A program made the translations under genes and the position numbers. Below are positions 18,892 through 27,748 of a stretch of 64,000 nt of DNA, one piece after another; the stretch's first letter is position 1, and each line of letters begins with the position of its first letter. Below the pieces are notes generated by a model. That model was given only the letters and a program-made list of their open reading frames with translations, did not search any database and had not been told where the DNA came from. Origin of the DNA: an uncultured Clostridium sp. (GTDB lineage Bacteria > Bacillota > Clostridia > Clostridiales > Clostridiaceae); contig UQFE01000001.1 in assembly GCA_900540255.1 (NCBI GenBank), positions 62,001-126,000 on the forward strand. The letters run 5' to 3'.

Positions 18892-19872
18892 CTATTTATA
18901 TAAGTGACATGCAACAAAATGTCCTGTCTCTACTTCCTTAAGCTCTGGATTTACTTCTGAACATATTTTCATTGCCTCTTTACATCTACCTTTAAATCTA
19001 CATCCTGGTGGAGGGTCTATTGGTGATGGTATATCTCCTTCAAGAACTATTCTCTTATTAGCTTTAGCAATCTTTGGATCTGGTATAGGAACTGCTGATA
19101 AAAGTGCCTTAGTATATGGATGTTTTGGTTTCATATACACATCATCTGCTGGTCCCCTTTCTACCATTTGTCCTAAATACATAACCCCTATATGAGTTGA
19201 TATATGTTTAACCATTGAAAGGTCATGTGCAATAAATAAATATGTTAATCCAAATTCTTCTTGTAATTCTTCAAGCATATTTATTACTTGTGCTTGAATA
19301 GAAACATCTAGTGCAGAAATTGGTTCATCACATACTATAAAATCTGGTTGAACAGCTAATGCTCTTGCTATACCTATTCTTTGTCTTTGTCCACCTGAAA
19401 ATTCATGTGCATATCTATTAATATGGCTTCCATTTAATCCAACTTTATTTAATAAATATCTAATTCTTTCTTCTCTTTCCTTACCTTTAAAAAGTCCATG
19501 AATATCTATTGCTTCTCCAATGATATCCCCCACTGTCATTCTAGGATTTAATGATGCATATGGATCTTGGAAAATCATTTGCATATTTTTTCTTAAAGAT
19601 ACCATCTGCTTTTCACTTAATTTTGTTATATCTTGTCCATTAAAAATTATTTGACCTGAAGTTGGTTCATATAATTTTAATATAGTTCTTCCTGTAGTAG
19701 TTTTACCACATCCTGATTCTCCTACTAATCCTAAAGTTTCCCCTTTTTTAATTGAAAAAGAAACATTATCTACTGCTTTAACAAAGCTCTTTTTTGAAAA
19801 TAATCCTTTGTTTGCAGGGAAGTATTTACAAAGGTTTTTAACCTCTAAAATAACGTCATTTTTATTTTCCAT
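18892..19872 (-). CDS. oppF: Oligopeptide ABC transporter ATP-binding protein OppF
   Basis: Cytosolic ATPase of the peptide importer. Walker A GESGCGKTT (about residue 51), signature LSGGQ-type EFSGGQRQRIGIARAL, Walker B DFIVCDEPISALD and H-loop AHD are all intact. The C-terminal oligopeptide_HPY region carries PPPGCRFKGRC-like cysteines that may bind an iron-sulfur cluster, as in other Opp/Dpp ATPases. Length 326 aa is typical. Its ATG overlaps the oppD stop by one base (TAATG), implying translational coupling. It is the partner of OppD. Confidence 0.97.
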   Translation of the reverse strand: MENKNDVILEVKNLCKYFPANKGLFSKKSFVKAVDNVSFSIKKGETLGLVGESGCGKTTTGRTILKLYEPTSGQIIFNGQDITKLSEKQMVSLRKNMQMIFQDPYASLNPRMTVGDIIGEAIDIHGLFKGKEREERIRYLLNKVGLNGSHINRYAHEFSGGQRQRIGIARALAVQPDFIVCDEPISALDVSIQAQVINMLEELQEEFGLTYLFIAHDLSMVKHISTHIGVMYLGQMVERGPADDVYMKPKHPYTKALLSAVPIPDPKIAKANKRIVLEGDIPSPIDPPPGCRFKGRCKEAMKICSEVNPELKEVETGHFVACHLYK

Positions 19873-20879
19873 TACTCTTCCCTCCCTATTGGTGATTCAA
19901 CCTTTGGTGCATTTTTATGACATAGCCAACAAGCTGCTCTATGCCCATTACTTATTTCAAATAAAGGTGGTTGTTTTTCCTTACAAATTTTCATAGCATA
20001 ATCACATCTTGCTGTAAATGGACATCCAATAGGTGGTTTTAATAAATCTGGTGGTTGTCCTTCAATTGGAACTAATTTTTCTTTTAATTCACTCTTTGGA
20101 TTAGGAACACTTCTTAAAAGTCCCCATGTATAAGGATGCCTTCCTCTATAAAATATATCTTCTGTAGTTCCTTCTTCAACAATTAACCCACCATACATAA
20201 CATTAATTCTTGAACAAAGGTCAGCAACTACCCCTAAATCATGAGTTATTAATATTATTGACGTATCTAATTTACTTTTTAAGTCCTTCATCAAATCTAA
20301 TATTTGTGCTTGAATAGTTACATCAAGTGCTGTTGTTGGTTCATCTGCAATTATAAGCTTAGGTTCACATATTAAGCTCATTGCAATCATAACTCTTTGT
20401 CTCATACCGCCTGAAAATTCATGAGGATATTGTTTTAATCTCTTTTCCGGGCTAGGTATTCCAACCATATCAAGCATTTTAATTGCTTTTTCATTTGCTT
20501 CCTTTTTAGATATCTTTTTATGTTTTATTAAATGCTCTGTTAATTGATCTCCTACAGTAAATAATGGATTTAATGATGTCATTGGATCTTGGAAAATCAT
20601 TGACATATCATTTCCTCTTATAGTTTGCATTAATTTTTCTGTAGGTTTAGTTATATCCTTATCATCAAATATAATTTTTTCAACATTAATTTTTGCATTT
20701 TCACCTAAAAGTCTCATTATAGTCATCATTGTTACAGATTTACCGCATCCTGATTCACCAACAACTCCAAGAGCTTCTCCTTTTTCTAAATGAAAAGATA
20801 CTCCTCTTACAGATTGTACATCTCCAATATGAGTCTTAAATGATGTTTTTAAATCTTTAACTTCTAATAATTTACTCAT
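19872..20879 (-). CDS. oppD: Oligopeptide ABC transporter ATP-binding protein OppD
   Basis: Second ATPase subunit of the importer, forming a heterodimer with OppF. Walker A GESGCGKSVT, signature EFSGGMRQRVMIAMSL, Walker B KLIIADEPTTALDV and the H-loop THDLG are present, and the C-terminal HPY region includes PPIGCPFTARCDYA with the cluster cysteines. Length 335 aa is usual. It lies 12 bp downstream of oppC with GGAGG before the ATG, and its stop overlaps the oppF start. Confidence 0.97.
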   Translation of the reverse strand: MSKLLEVKDLKTSFKTHIGDVQSVRGVSFHLEKGEALGVVGESGCGKSVTMMTIMRLLGENAKINVEKIIFDDKDITKPTEKLMQTIRGNDMSMIFQDPMTSLNPLFTVGDQLTEHLIKHKKISKKEANEKAIKMLDMVGIPSPEKRLKQYPHEFSGGMRQRVMIAMSLICEPKLIIADEPTTALDVTIQAQILDLMKDLKSKLDTSIILITHDLGVVADLCSRINVMYGGLIVEEGTTEDIFYRGRHPYTWGLLRSVPNPKSELKEKLVPIEGQPPDLLKPPIGCPFTARCDYAMKICKEKQPPLFEISNGHRAACWLCHKNAPKVESPIGREE

Positions 20880-20891
20880 ATGTTTCTCCTC

Positions 20892-21860
20892 CTATTTTTG
20901 ATGCTTTGGATCTAAAGCTTCAGTTAATCCATCACCAAATAAGTTAAATGCTAAAATGATTAAACAAATCATTGCAGCTGGGAATAATAATTGGTAAGGC
21001 TGTGTCGTTAATAAACCTTTAGCATCATTTGCTAATGTTCCTAACGATGCTAATGGTGCATTTAAGCCTAAACCAATATAACTTAAGAATGCTTCAGTAA
21101 ATATAGCAGAAGGAACAAATAAAGTCATCGTTACTATAATTGAGCCTAAGCAGTTAGGAATTAAATGCCTTAATAAAATCCTTGTTTTTGATGCACCTAA
21201 TGTTTTAGCGGCTAAAACGAATTCTTGTTGTTTTAATTGAAGTATATCCCCTCTAACTATTCTAGCCATACCAACCCAAGAAGAAATTGCCATTGCAACT
21301 ATAATAGCAAACATTCCACTTGAACCTTCCTTTTTTAATACACTCATTAATAAAACTACATATATTAATGTAGGAATTGAATATAAAATATCTACAATTC
21401 TCATCATTATATTATCAACTTTCCCACCTAAAAAGCCTGCAATACCACCATATAAAACTCCAATTACAAGATTTAAAACTGATGCTGCAAAAGCAATTAT
21501 TAATGAATATCTTGCACCATACATAACTCTTACAAATAAATCTCTACCTAAGTTATCAGTACCAAACCAATGTTGAGCATTTGGCCATAAATTAGAAGCT
21601 GTTTTATCTGTTGACTTGTAAGTAAATCCATATAACTTTTCTATAAGGATTGGTCCAAATATTGCAAATAAAATAATTATAACAATCATAACTAATGAAA
21701 ATAATGCTACTTTATTTTCATTTAATCTTCTCCACGCATTAGCCCAATAACCAACACTTGGTCTTATTACATCTTCAGATTTTTTTTCTTCCATACTTAA
21801 AGGAGAAAATAAACTGCTATTAATGTTTATATCTAGATTTTCTTCAATTAAGTTCTCCAT
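20892..21860 (-). CDS. oppC: Oligopeptide ABC transporter permease OppC
   Basis: Inner-membrane permease with a long cytoplasmic N-terminus (1-50), one transmembrane helix (about 55-77), the periplasmic-side loop with NLWPNAQHWFGTDNLGRDLFVR, and five further helices. The EAA loop is AAKTLGASKTRILLRHLIPN, which contacts the ATPases. The HWFGTDxxGRD signature is diagnostic of OppC/DppC. Length 322 aa. It follows oppB by 14 bp with AGGAGG. Confidence 0.96.
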   Translation of the reverse strand: MENLIEENLDININSSLFSPLSMEEKKSEDVIRPSVGYWANAWRRLNENKVALFSLVMIVIIILFAIFGPILIEKLYGFTYKSTDKTASNLWPNAQHWFGTDNLGRDLFVRVMYGARYSLIIAFAASVLNLVIGVLYGGIAGFLGGKVDNIMMRIVDILYSIPTLIYVVLLMSVLKKEGSSGMFAIIVAMAISSWVGMARIVRGDILQLKQQEFVLAAKTLGASKTRILLRHLIPNCLGSIIVTMTLFVPSAIFTEAFLSYIGLGLNAPLASLGTLANDAKGLLTTQPYQLLFPAAMICLIILAFNLFGDGLTEALDPKHQK

Positions 21861-21874
21861 TATTTCTCCTCCTT

Positions 21875-22792
21875 TTATGCTTCAAGTTTAATTCTTGGAT
21901 CTACTAAAACGTATAGTAAATCAACAACTAAATTACAAATTACTATAAATGTACAATAAAAAGCTAAAACACCTAATAAAGCTGTATAGTCTCTATTTGT
22001 TATTGTTAATGTAAATTCATTACCTAATCCTGGAATAGCAAATATTTTTTCAACTACAAACGAACCAGTAAGTACACCTGCTGTTAATGGTCCTAAATAT
22101 GTTACTACTGGAATTAATGAATTTCTTAATGCATGTTTAAATATTACTTTTCTACCACTTAGCCCTTTAGCTTTTGCAGTTCTAATATAATCTGATTTTA
22201 ATACATCAATTAACTTATTTCTTGTTAATCTAGTTATAAAAGCCATAGAACTTCCTGATAATGCAATTACTGGCATTATGTAATTTTCTGGCTTGTTAAT
22301 ACCTGTAGCCCCTAATAATTTTAATTTTACTGTAAATATAAATATCAATAATGATCCAATAACAAAACTTGGTATTGTAATTCCTAAAGTAGCTATTATC
22401 ATACATATTCTATCTGGCCATTTATTTGCATTTAATGCCGCAATAACACCAAGTAATATACCAACAACTACAGATGCTACTATTGCAATTGCCCCTATTT
22501 TAGCTGATTTTGGAAAACCATTTTCTATAGTATCAATAACTTCTCTACCTTTATATTTCATTGATTGTCCAAAATCACCTTTTAATAAACCTTTCATATA
22601 GATAATATATTGTTCACCTATAGGTTTATCTAATCCATATTTTTCATTTAATACCTGTTTCATTTCTGCAGTAATTTTTTCACCTTCAAAAGGTCCTCCT
22701 GGCATAATTCTTACAAGAAAGAACACAATTGTTATTACTGCCCAAATTGTAACTATACTAGTTAAAATTCTTTTTCCAATATACTTTAGCAT
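21875..22792 (-). CDS. oppB: Oligopeptide ABC transporter permease OppB
   Basis: First subunit of the permease pair, about 305 aa with six transmembrane segments. The N-terminal MLKYIGKRILTSIVTIWAV and the EAA loop TAKAKGLSGRKVIFKHALRN are typical. The start used is ATG 22792, preceded by GGGGGG about 10 nt away; a longer frame from 22810 has no ribosome site and would place the G-run inside the gene. It heads the opp operon behind a near-consensus promoter about 80 bp upstream. Confidence 0.94.
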   Translation of the reverse strand: MLKYIGKRILTSIVTIWAVITIVFFLVRIMPGGPFEGEKITAEMKQVLNEKYGLDKPIGEQYIIYMKGLLKGDFGQSMKYKGREVIDTIENGFPKSAKIGAIAIVASVVVGILLGVIAALNANKWPDRICMIIATLGITIPSFVIGSLLIFIFTVKLKLLGATGINKPENYIMPVIALSGSSMAFITRLTRNKLIDVLKSDYIRTAKAKGLSGRKVIFKHALRNSLIPVVTYLGPLTAGVLTGSFVVEKIFAIPGLGNEFTLTITNRDYTALLGVLAFYCTFIVICNLVVDLLYVLVDPRIKLEA

Positions 22793-22847
22793 TTGTGTAC
22801 AACCCCCCATCCATTTTAAAAAAGCTAAATATTAACAATTTATATTA

Positions 22848-22875
22848 ATTATAGTATATTTATTCTTTTTGTCAA
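22848..22875 (-). promoter_or_regulatory. Near-consensus sigma-A promoter of the opp operon
   Basis: TTGACA (22875-22870), 16-nt spacer, TATAAT (22853-22848), both perfect matches. The predicted transcription start is near 22841, leaving about a 50-nt untranslated leader before oppB. Confidence 0.85.
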
Positions 22876-23209
22876 AATATATTGTTAATTTTTTTCTTTA
22901 TAAATTACTATATTATTAACTATATATTCAATTTATTTGTAATATGGTAATATTCTCTTCACACTACAGTAATCGTTTTTATTTACTGTTTTAGACATTT
23001 TACCCAACTTAATTTATAATTATAAGTTTTTTTCTTTGGAAATTTATTTAATAAATTATTTATTTTTTAAATTCATATTTTTTAAAATTTAAACAGACAT
23101 TTTTTAAATTTTATACTGTCTAGAGCGAACATATTTGGATTTATTTTTTTTTATTTCACTTGCTATATCTAATTTTCTTAAATTTTCTCAGCTTATTTCT
23201 TAATAATAA
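22876..23209. other. Long AT-rich spacer upstream of opp with two inverted repeats
   Basis: This stretch has no ORF I can support. It contains ACAGTAA (22965-22971) mirrored by TTACTGT (22983-22989), an 11-nt gap perfect dyad about 90 bp upstream of the opp -35 box, and a weaker AGACA (23095-23099)/TGTCT (23117-23121) dyad. These could be operator sites for opp. The rest is A/T runs. Confidence 0.4.
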
Positions 23210-23210
23210 A

Positions 23211-23258
23211 TATAGGATATTATATTTATTTTTTACTTATAAACATAATATCCTATAT
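23211..23258 (-). terminator. Terminator after patA
   Basis: TATAGGATATTAT (23211-23223) and ATAATATCCTATA (23246-23258) form a perfect 13-bp stem, 6 bp beyond the patA stop, with T-rich sequence following on the minus strand. Confidence 0.78.
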
Positions 23259-23263
23259 CTTTA

Positions 23264-24403
23264 TTATTTATTTAAAGTTTTTATAAATCTTTCTATTCTT
23301 TTTAAACCTTCTTCTAATTCTTCATCAGAATAACAATAAGATAATCTTAAATATCCTTCTCCACCTTTACCAAATGCCGAACCTGGTACACATGCTACTT
23401 TTTCTTCCTTAAGAAGCCTTAATGCAAACTCTTCTGATTTCATATTAAATTGCTTTATTGATGGAAAAACATAAAATGCTCCCTTTGGTATAACAACTTC
23501 TAATCCTATTTCCTTTAGTCTATTAACTACAAACTCTTTTCTTTTACTAAAAACATTTTTCATGTATTCAACATCATTTAATCCATTTTTCAATCCATTA
23601 TATACAGCCCATTGACAAATTGATGGTGCACATGAAACATTATACTGATGAACTTTTATTATTTCATTCATTAAGTCACTACAACATGCATAATAACCTA
23701 TTCTTAATCCTGTCATAGAAAACATCTTTGAAAATCCACCAACATATATTATCTTTTGTTTTATATCATCACATTGTGCTACACTATAATATTTTTCATA
23801 GCATAATGCTTCATATATTTCATCTGTAATAACAATAATATCATTAGTTTTTATTATATTAATCAATTTTTCTTTTTCTTCTTTAGATAATATTGCACCT
23901 GTTGGATTACTTGGTAATGATAAAACTAAATATTTTATATTCATAGTTTTAATTTTATCTTCTATATCATTAACATCTATTTTAAATTCATCATCTAATG
24001 AATAATTAACAACTTTACCACCTAACATAGTAACAATACTTTCATATGCTGGATAGGCAGGTGTTGGAATTAAAACTTTATCATCTTTATTTATTAATGC
24101 AGTAAATATATTGAATAATGCTTCACTTCCACCAACTGTTATACAAATTTCATTACTCTCATATGAAATATCCTTAGTTCTTAAATATTTACTTATCTCA
24201 TCTCTTAATTCAATTATCCCTGCATTACTTGTATATGTTGTTTTATTTGCATCAATTGCTTTAATTAAGCCCTCTTTAATAGCTTTTGGTAATTCAAAAT
24301 CTGGTTGACCTAAAGTTAATGAAATAGCATTTTCAACTTTTTGTACTTCATTATAAAATTTTCTAATACCTGATATTTGAACATTTTTAATATTATCATT
24401 CAT
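23264..24403 (-). CDS. patA: Class I/II aminotransferase, probable N-acetyl-LL-diaminopimelate aminotransferase (PatA)
   Basis: PLP enzyme of 379 aa with the fold-type I motifs: SLPSNPTGAILSKEE (about 165-179), the ITDEIYEAL segment and the Schiff-base lysine in VGGFSKMFSMTGLRIGY (about 229-245). The N-terminal LTLGQPDFELP is typical of this aspartate-aminotransferase subgroup. It sits head-to-head with dapH, the enzyme whose product is one step before the PatA substrate, which supports the DAP assignment. Other aminotransferase specificities, such as aromatic amino acids, cannot be excluded from sequence. ATG follows GGGGG. Confidence 0.8.
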   Translation of the reverse strand: MNDNIKNVQISGIRKFYNEVQKVENAISLTLGQPDFELPKAIKEGLIKAIDANKTTYTSNAGIIELRDEISKYLRTKDISYESNEICITVGGSEALFNIFTALINKDDKVLIPTPAYPAYESIVTMLGGKVVNYSLDDEFKIDVNDIEDKIKTMNIKYLVLSLPSNPTGAILSKEEKEKLINIIKTNDIIVITDEIYEALCYEKYYSVAQCDDIKQKIIYVGGFSKMFSMTGLRIGYYACCSDLMNEIIKVHQYNVSCAPSICQWAVYNGLKNGLNDVEYMKNVFSKRKEFVVNRLKEIGLEVVIPKGAFYVFPSIKQFNMKSEEFALRLLKEEKVACVPGSAFGKGGEGYLRLSYCYSDEELEEGLKRIERFIKTLNK

Positions 24404-24504
24404 TAAGTATGCCCCCTTAGCTCTAAAAACTCATTATTCTTTAAGTAATTTTATAGTAAATACTCTATTGAGTAAAGTTTTTTCTACTATTTTACTAATG
24501 TCTC

Positions 24505-24533
24505 TTTAAAATCCTCTGTGATTCTATTATAAT
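24505..24533 (+). promoter_or_regulatory. Possible dapH promoter
   Basis: TTTAAA (24505-24510), 17-nt spacer, perfect TATAAT (24528-24533), about 50 bp upstream of dapH. The -35 box is only a partial match. Confidence 0.55.
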
Positions 24534-24583
24534 TATATATGCTTAGGTAAAATTTTGGGGCATAATGCAGAAAGGATGATTTT

Positions 24584-25294
24584 ATGAATTATAATTTAAC
24601 TGATCCATATGAAATCGCAAGATTCATTAAAGATTCAAAAAAGACAACGCCTGTAAAAGTTTATGTTAATGGAGATTTAAGTGAAGCTTCACTTGAAAAT
24701 ATCGAATATTATGGAAGTGGTAATTTTTACATATTATTTGGTGAAACAGATGCAATTACTGAAATAATATTATCAAATAAACACAAAATAAAAACTTTCA
24801 GAGTTGAAAATGATAGAAGAAATTCAGCTATTCCAATGTTAGATCTTTTATCAATTGATGCTAGAATTGAACCAGGTGCTATAATTAGAGATAGAGTTTC
24901 AATTGGTAAAAATGCAGTTATCATGATGGGTGCTGTAATTAATATAGGTGCTGAAATTGGTGAAGGAACAATGGTTGATATGAATGCAGTTATTGGAGCT
25001 AGAGGGCAACTTGGTAAGAGAGTTCATTTAGGTGCTGGTGCTGTTGTTGCTGGTGTTTTAGAACCACCAAGTAAAGAACCTTGTCAAATAGGTGATGATG
25101 CTTTAATAGGTGCTAATGCTGTTATTCTTGAAGGTGTTAAAATAGGTGCTGGTGCTGTTGTTGCTGCTGGATCTGTTGTTACAGAAGATGTACCTGCTGG
25201 AGTTGTTGTTGCTGGTTCTCCTGCAAGAATTATTAAAAATGTAGATGATAAAACTAAAGATAAAACTCAAATCCTAGATGATTTAAGAAAGTAA
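24584..25294 (+). CDS. dapH: 2,3,4,5-tetrahydropyridine-2,6-dicarboxylate N-acetyltransferase
   Basis: Uses acetyl-CoA to acetylate the DapB product in the acetylase branch of lysine/DAP synthesis. Length 236 aa matches DapH exactly. The N-terminal domain [19 protein letters not shown] is followed by a left-handed beta-helix built of hexapeptide repeats (about 90-220), with the family segment [23 protein letters not shown] follows AAGGATG. A strong bidirectional hairpin ends it. No lysine riboswitch precedes it, unlike asd-dapA-dapB. Confidence 0.97.
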   Translation: MNYNLTDPYEIARFIKDSKKTTPVKVYVNGDLSEASLENIEYYGSGNFYILFGETDAITEIILSNKHKIKTFRVENDRRNSAIPMLDLLSIDARIEPGAIIRDRVSIGKNAVIMMGAVINIGAEIGEGTMVDMNAVIGARGQLGKRVHLGAGAVVAGVLEPPSKEPCQIGDDALIGANAVILEGVKIGAGAVVAAGSVVTEDVPAGVVVAGSPARIIKNVDDKTKDKTQILDDLRK

Positions 25295-25318
25295 AAAACT
25301 CCCTTTTGGGAGTTTTTT
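25293..25318. terminator. Bidirectional terminator between dapH and the SSB-like gene
   Basis: AAAAAACTCCC and GGGAGTTTTTT form an 11-bp stem with a TTTT loop, and the flanking runs serve both directions. Confidence 0.93.
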
Positions 25319-25319
25319 A

Positions 25320-25988
25320 TTATACAGCACCTTCAGTATGATTTGTATTATCCTTATTTTTAGCTTCTTCATCAGAAACCTTTTCCATTTTAGAAATTGA
25401 AACTTCATAAGCCACTTTTTTAACAACTTCATTTTCACTTATCTTCTTTTGATATTCACGACTTTGAAGTCTTCCCCATACTCTTATATTATCTCCAACT
25501 TCTAAAGTCTGACAGAATCTTGAGTTTCTTCCCCATGCAATAGTTGGAATATAATCAGATTTATTATATGCTCTATTTACAGCTAATAACACATCTGCAA
25601 TTTCTCTTCCAAATGGAGTTTTTCTATACACTGGTTCCTTGCATATATATCCATCTAAGAATATTTCATTTGGATTTTTACTTTTTTCTATGCATGGTTC
25701 TATGTTTCTAGCAAAAACTGTTAATATTAACTTGTTTGCGCCATCTACAAATTTATTATAAGATCTTAATTGACCTAAAACTACTATTTCTTTACCTATA
25801 GATAAATCCATGTTACTTATAAGTCTTTCAGATACTGTAATATTTAATAAATCTACAGAATCACTTAATCTTGTTACCTCCAATAGGAAAGTATAAAAAC
25901 CTTCCCCATACATCTCATGACTAAATTCCATACCGCTTACAACTTTTCCTTCAAGATAAATCTTGTTATTTAACATCAAATTGTCCAT
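25320..25988 (-). CDS. Single-stranded DNA-binding protein-like, two OB folds
   Basis: A 222-aa protein with two OB-fold halves. The first (about 8-100) includes NKIYLEGKVVSG and an IVVLGQLRSYN-like strand. The second (about 104-200) starts NEIFLDGYICKEPVYRKTP and contains ADVLLAVNR and DNIRVWGRLQSREYQKK, all resembling SSB/PriB words. It lacks the acidic C-terminal tail tip of canonical SSB; its end (EEAKNKDNTNHTEGAV) is merely polar. It is therefore an SSB paralogue of unknown task, distinct from the replicative SSB. ATG follows AGAGGGG. It is monocistronic and convergent with dapH. Confidence 0.8.
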   Translation of the reverse strand: MDNLMLNNKIYLEGKVVSGMEFSHEMYGEGFYTFLLEVTRLSDSVDLLNITVSERLISNMDLSIGKEIVVLGQLRSYNKFVDGANKLILTVFARNIEPCIEKSKNPNEIFLDGYICKEPVYRKTPFGREIADVLLAVNRAYNKSDYIPTIAWGRNSRFCQTLEVGDNIRVWGRLQSREYQKKISENEVVKKVAYEVSISKMEKVSDEEAKNKDNTNHTEGAV

Positions 25989-26279
25989 CTTTACCCCTCT
26001 CTCCCTTAGTAATTAAATAAAATTCTTATTGCTTCACAATCATATCAAGGATTTATTTCCATTATAATACAAATCCCTTATAACTTTCAATATTTTTATA
26101 ATAAATATTTTAAATTTTGTTTATCTTTTTCATTTATAAAATATTTTTACTTATAATACTTTTCTTATAAATAATAAATTTACCAAATCCAAATCTTTTA
26201 TATTTTAAAATTAATATATTTTTAAATTTATAAACATAATATATATATATCTTATTTATTACTATAAGGAGTGTTTTTT

Positions 26280-27044
26280 ATGAATTATTATAAAAAAATG
26301 TTTATTTCTTTTATAATTATTTTTTTAGTAACAGTTATTTTTTATTTACATAATTTTATTTTAATTTCTAAGCCAGTCACATATTTATTTAATAAAAAGC
26401 TTCCCATATATAGTGTTGATACAACAGAAAAAGAAATAGCACTTACATTTGATATTAATTGGGCTGAAAATGATTATTTAGAAGATATATTAAAAATATT
26501 AGATAAATATGATGTTAAAGCAACATTTTTCATAATTGGAAAATGGATAACTTATAATGAAAATAACACCAAAAATTTTATTGCTATAAAAAATGCTGGT
26601 CATGAAATAGGAAATCATAGCTATGTTCATCCAATGTTTAGTAAAATTTCTAATGAACAAATAGAAGAAGAGTTAAATAAAACAGAAAAAATATTTAATA
26701 ATATTGCAGGAATTAATAGTAAAATATTTAGATTTCCTAGTGGTGATTTTAATGAATCATCCTTAACTAAGGTAGAATCAATGGGCTATAATTGCATCCA
26801 ATGGAACTTGGACTCTATAGACTACAAAGAAGCCGGAGCAGATATAGAATATAATAGAATTATAAAAAAAGTTAAACCCGGTGATATAATATTATTTCAT
26901 AACAATGCTAAATACACACCAGGTAATCTTGATAAAATAATATTAAAATTATCTAATGATGGGTATGAGTTTAAAACTATAAGTGAAATGATATATAAAA
27001 ATGGTTCTATTGATGATAATGGTATTCAACATAAAAGTAATTAA
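26280..27044 (+). CDS. Polysaccharide deacetylase, PdaB-like
   Basis: Membrane-anchored NodB-domain protein. One N-terminal hydrophobic helix (about 7-30) acts as anchor. The catalytic domain runs 45-240 with motif 1 ALTFDINWAEND, motif 2 HEIGNHSYVHP (metal His-x3-His), motif 3 FRFPSGDFNES and motif 5 GDIILFHN. Motif 1 has FDIN rather than the usual FDD, as in sporulation protein PdaB, which is needed for spore cortex or late spore integrity. The start ATG at 26280 is set by GGAG 8 nt upstream; the frame opens nine bases earlier at a GTG that overlaps that site. Confidence 0.85.
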   Translation: MNYYKKMFISFIIIFLVTVIFYLHNFILISKPVTYLFNKKLPIYSVDTTEKEIALTFDINWAENDYLEDILKILDKYDVKATFFIIGKWITYNENNTKNFIAIKNAGHEIGNHSYVHPMFSKISNEQIEEELNKTEKIFNNIAGINSKIFRFPSGDFNESSLTKVESMGYNCIQWNLDSIDYKEAGADIEYNRIIKKVKPGDIILFHNNAKYTPGNLDKIILKLSNDGYEFKTISEMIYKNGSIDDNGIQHKSN

Positions 27045-27214
27045 AATAACAAAATTAAGCTGATTTTTCAAATTAACTACTTTAATATTTAAATATTTTT
27101 TATTAATATATATTTTCAAATTTAAATTTAAAAATATATTATTATAACTACAATATTCCATATCCTTAAATTTATGATATAATAATATAGACACTTTCAT
27201 AATGGAGGTTAATT

Positions 27215-27748
27215 ATGTACGAAAATTCAGCAGAATTAGCAGAGAATAAATTATTAGTATTATATGTTATACAGTCATTAAAACAACCTATTTCAAAAAC
27301 TCAACTTACCGAAATTATATTAGAAAATAATTTTATTAACTATTTCACTTTACAACAGTATATTAGTGAATTAGAATCATCTGAATTTGTAGGATATGTT
27401 GAAAAAAATAATAAAAAGTTAATTACAATCACAAAAAAAGGAGAAAATGTTTTATCTTTCTTTAATGAAAGAATTTCTCCAATAAAAAGAGATATAATAG
27501 ATAATTATATCTCAAAAACAATTGATAACATAAAAAAAGAATTAACTATTCATAGTGATTACACAATTGAAAAAAATAATTCTTTTATTGTTGATTTAAA
27601 AGCCCTTGAAGATGAAATTTTACTTATAGATTTAAAAATTTCTGTTCCAACAAAAAAGCAAGCTTCAAATCTTTGTGCAAGATGGAAGGAAAATCCTTCA
27701 GATATTTATACTAAGATTGTTCAAGTGCTTTTTAACGAAGAAAATTAA
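27215..27748 (+). CDS. DUF4364 family protein (putative winged-helix regulator)
   Basis: A 177-aa clostridial family with a winged-helix-like N-terminus (about 10-90: ISKTQLTEIILENNFINYFTL, then EFVGYVEKNNKKLITITKKG), consistent with a DNA-binding or PadR-like role, and an acidic C-terminal domain of unknown role (100-177). It starts at ATG after TGGAGG and is not in an obvious operon. Its stop codon overlaps the stop of the convergent propeller gene by 4 bases, and its terminator lies inside that gene. Target genes are unknown. Confidence 0.82.
   Translation: MYENSAELAENKLLVLYVIQSLKQPISKTQLTEIILENNFINYFTLQQYISELESSEFVGYVEKNNKKLITITKKGENVLSFFNERISPIKRDIIDNYISKTIDNIKKELTIHSDYTIEKNNSFIVDLKALEDEILLIDLKISVPTKKQASNLCARWKENPSDIYTKIVQVLFNEEN

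Noticed and set aside
24461..24474. TACTC/GAGTA dyad between patA and dapH as an operator
   Set aside because: Only five base pairs in very AT-rich DNA; not convincing without conservation.
26221..26270. AT dinucleotide run as a functional repeat
   Set aside because: Short A/T tract in an AT-rich promoter region; expected by base composition.
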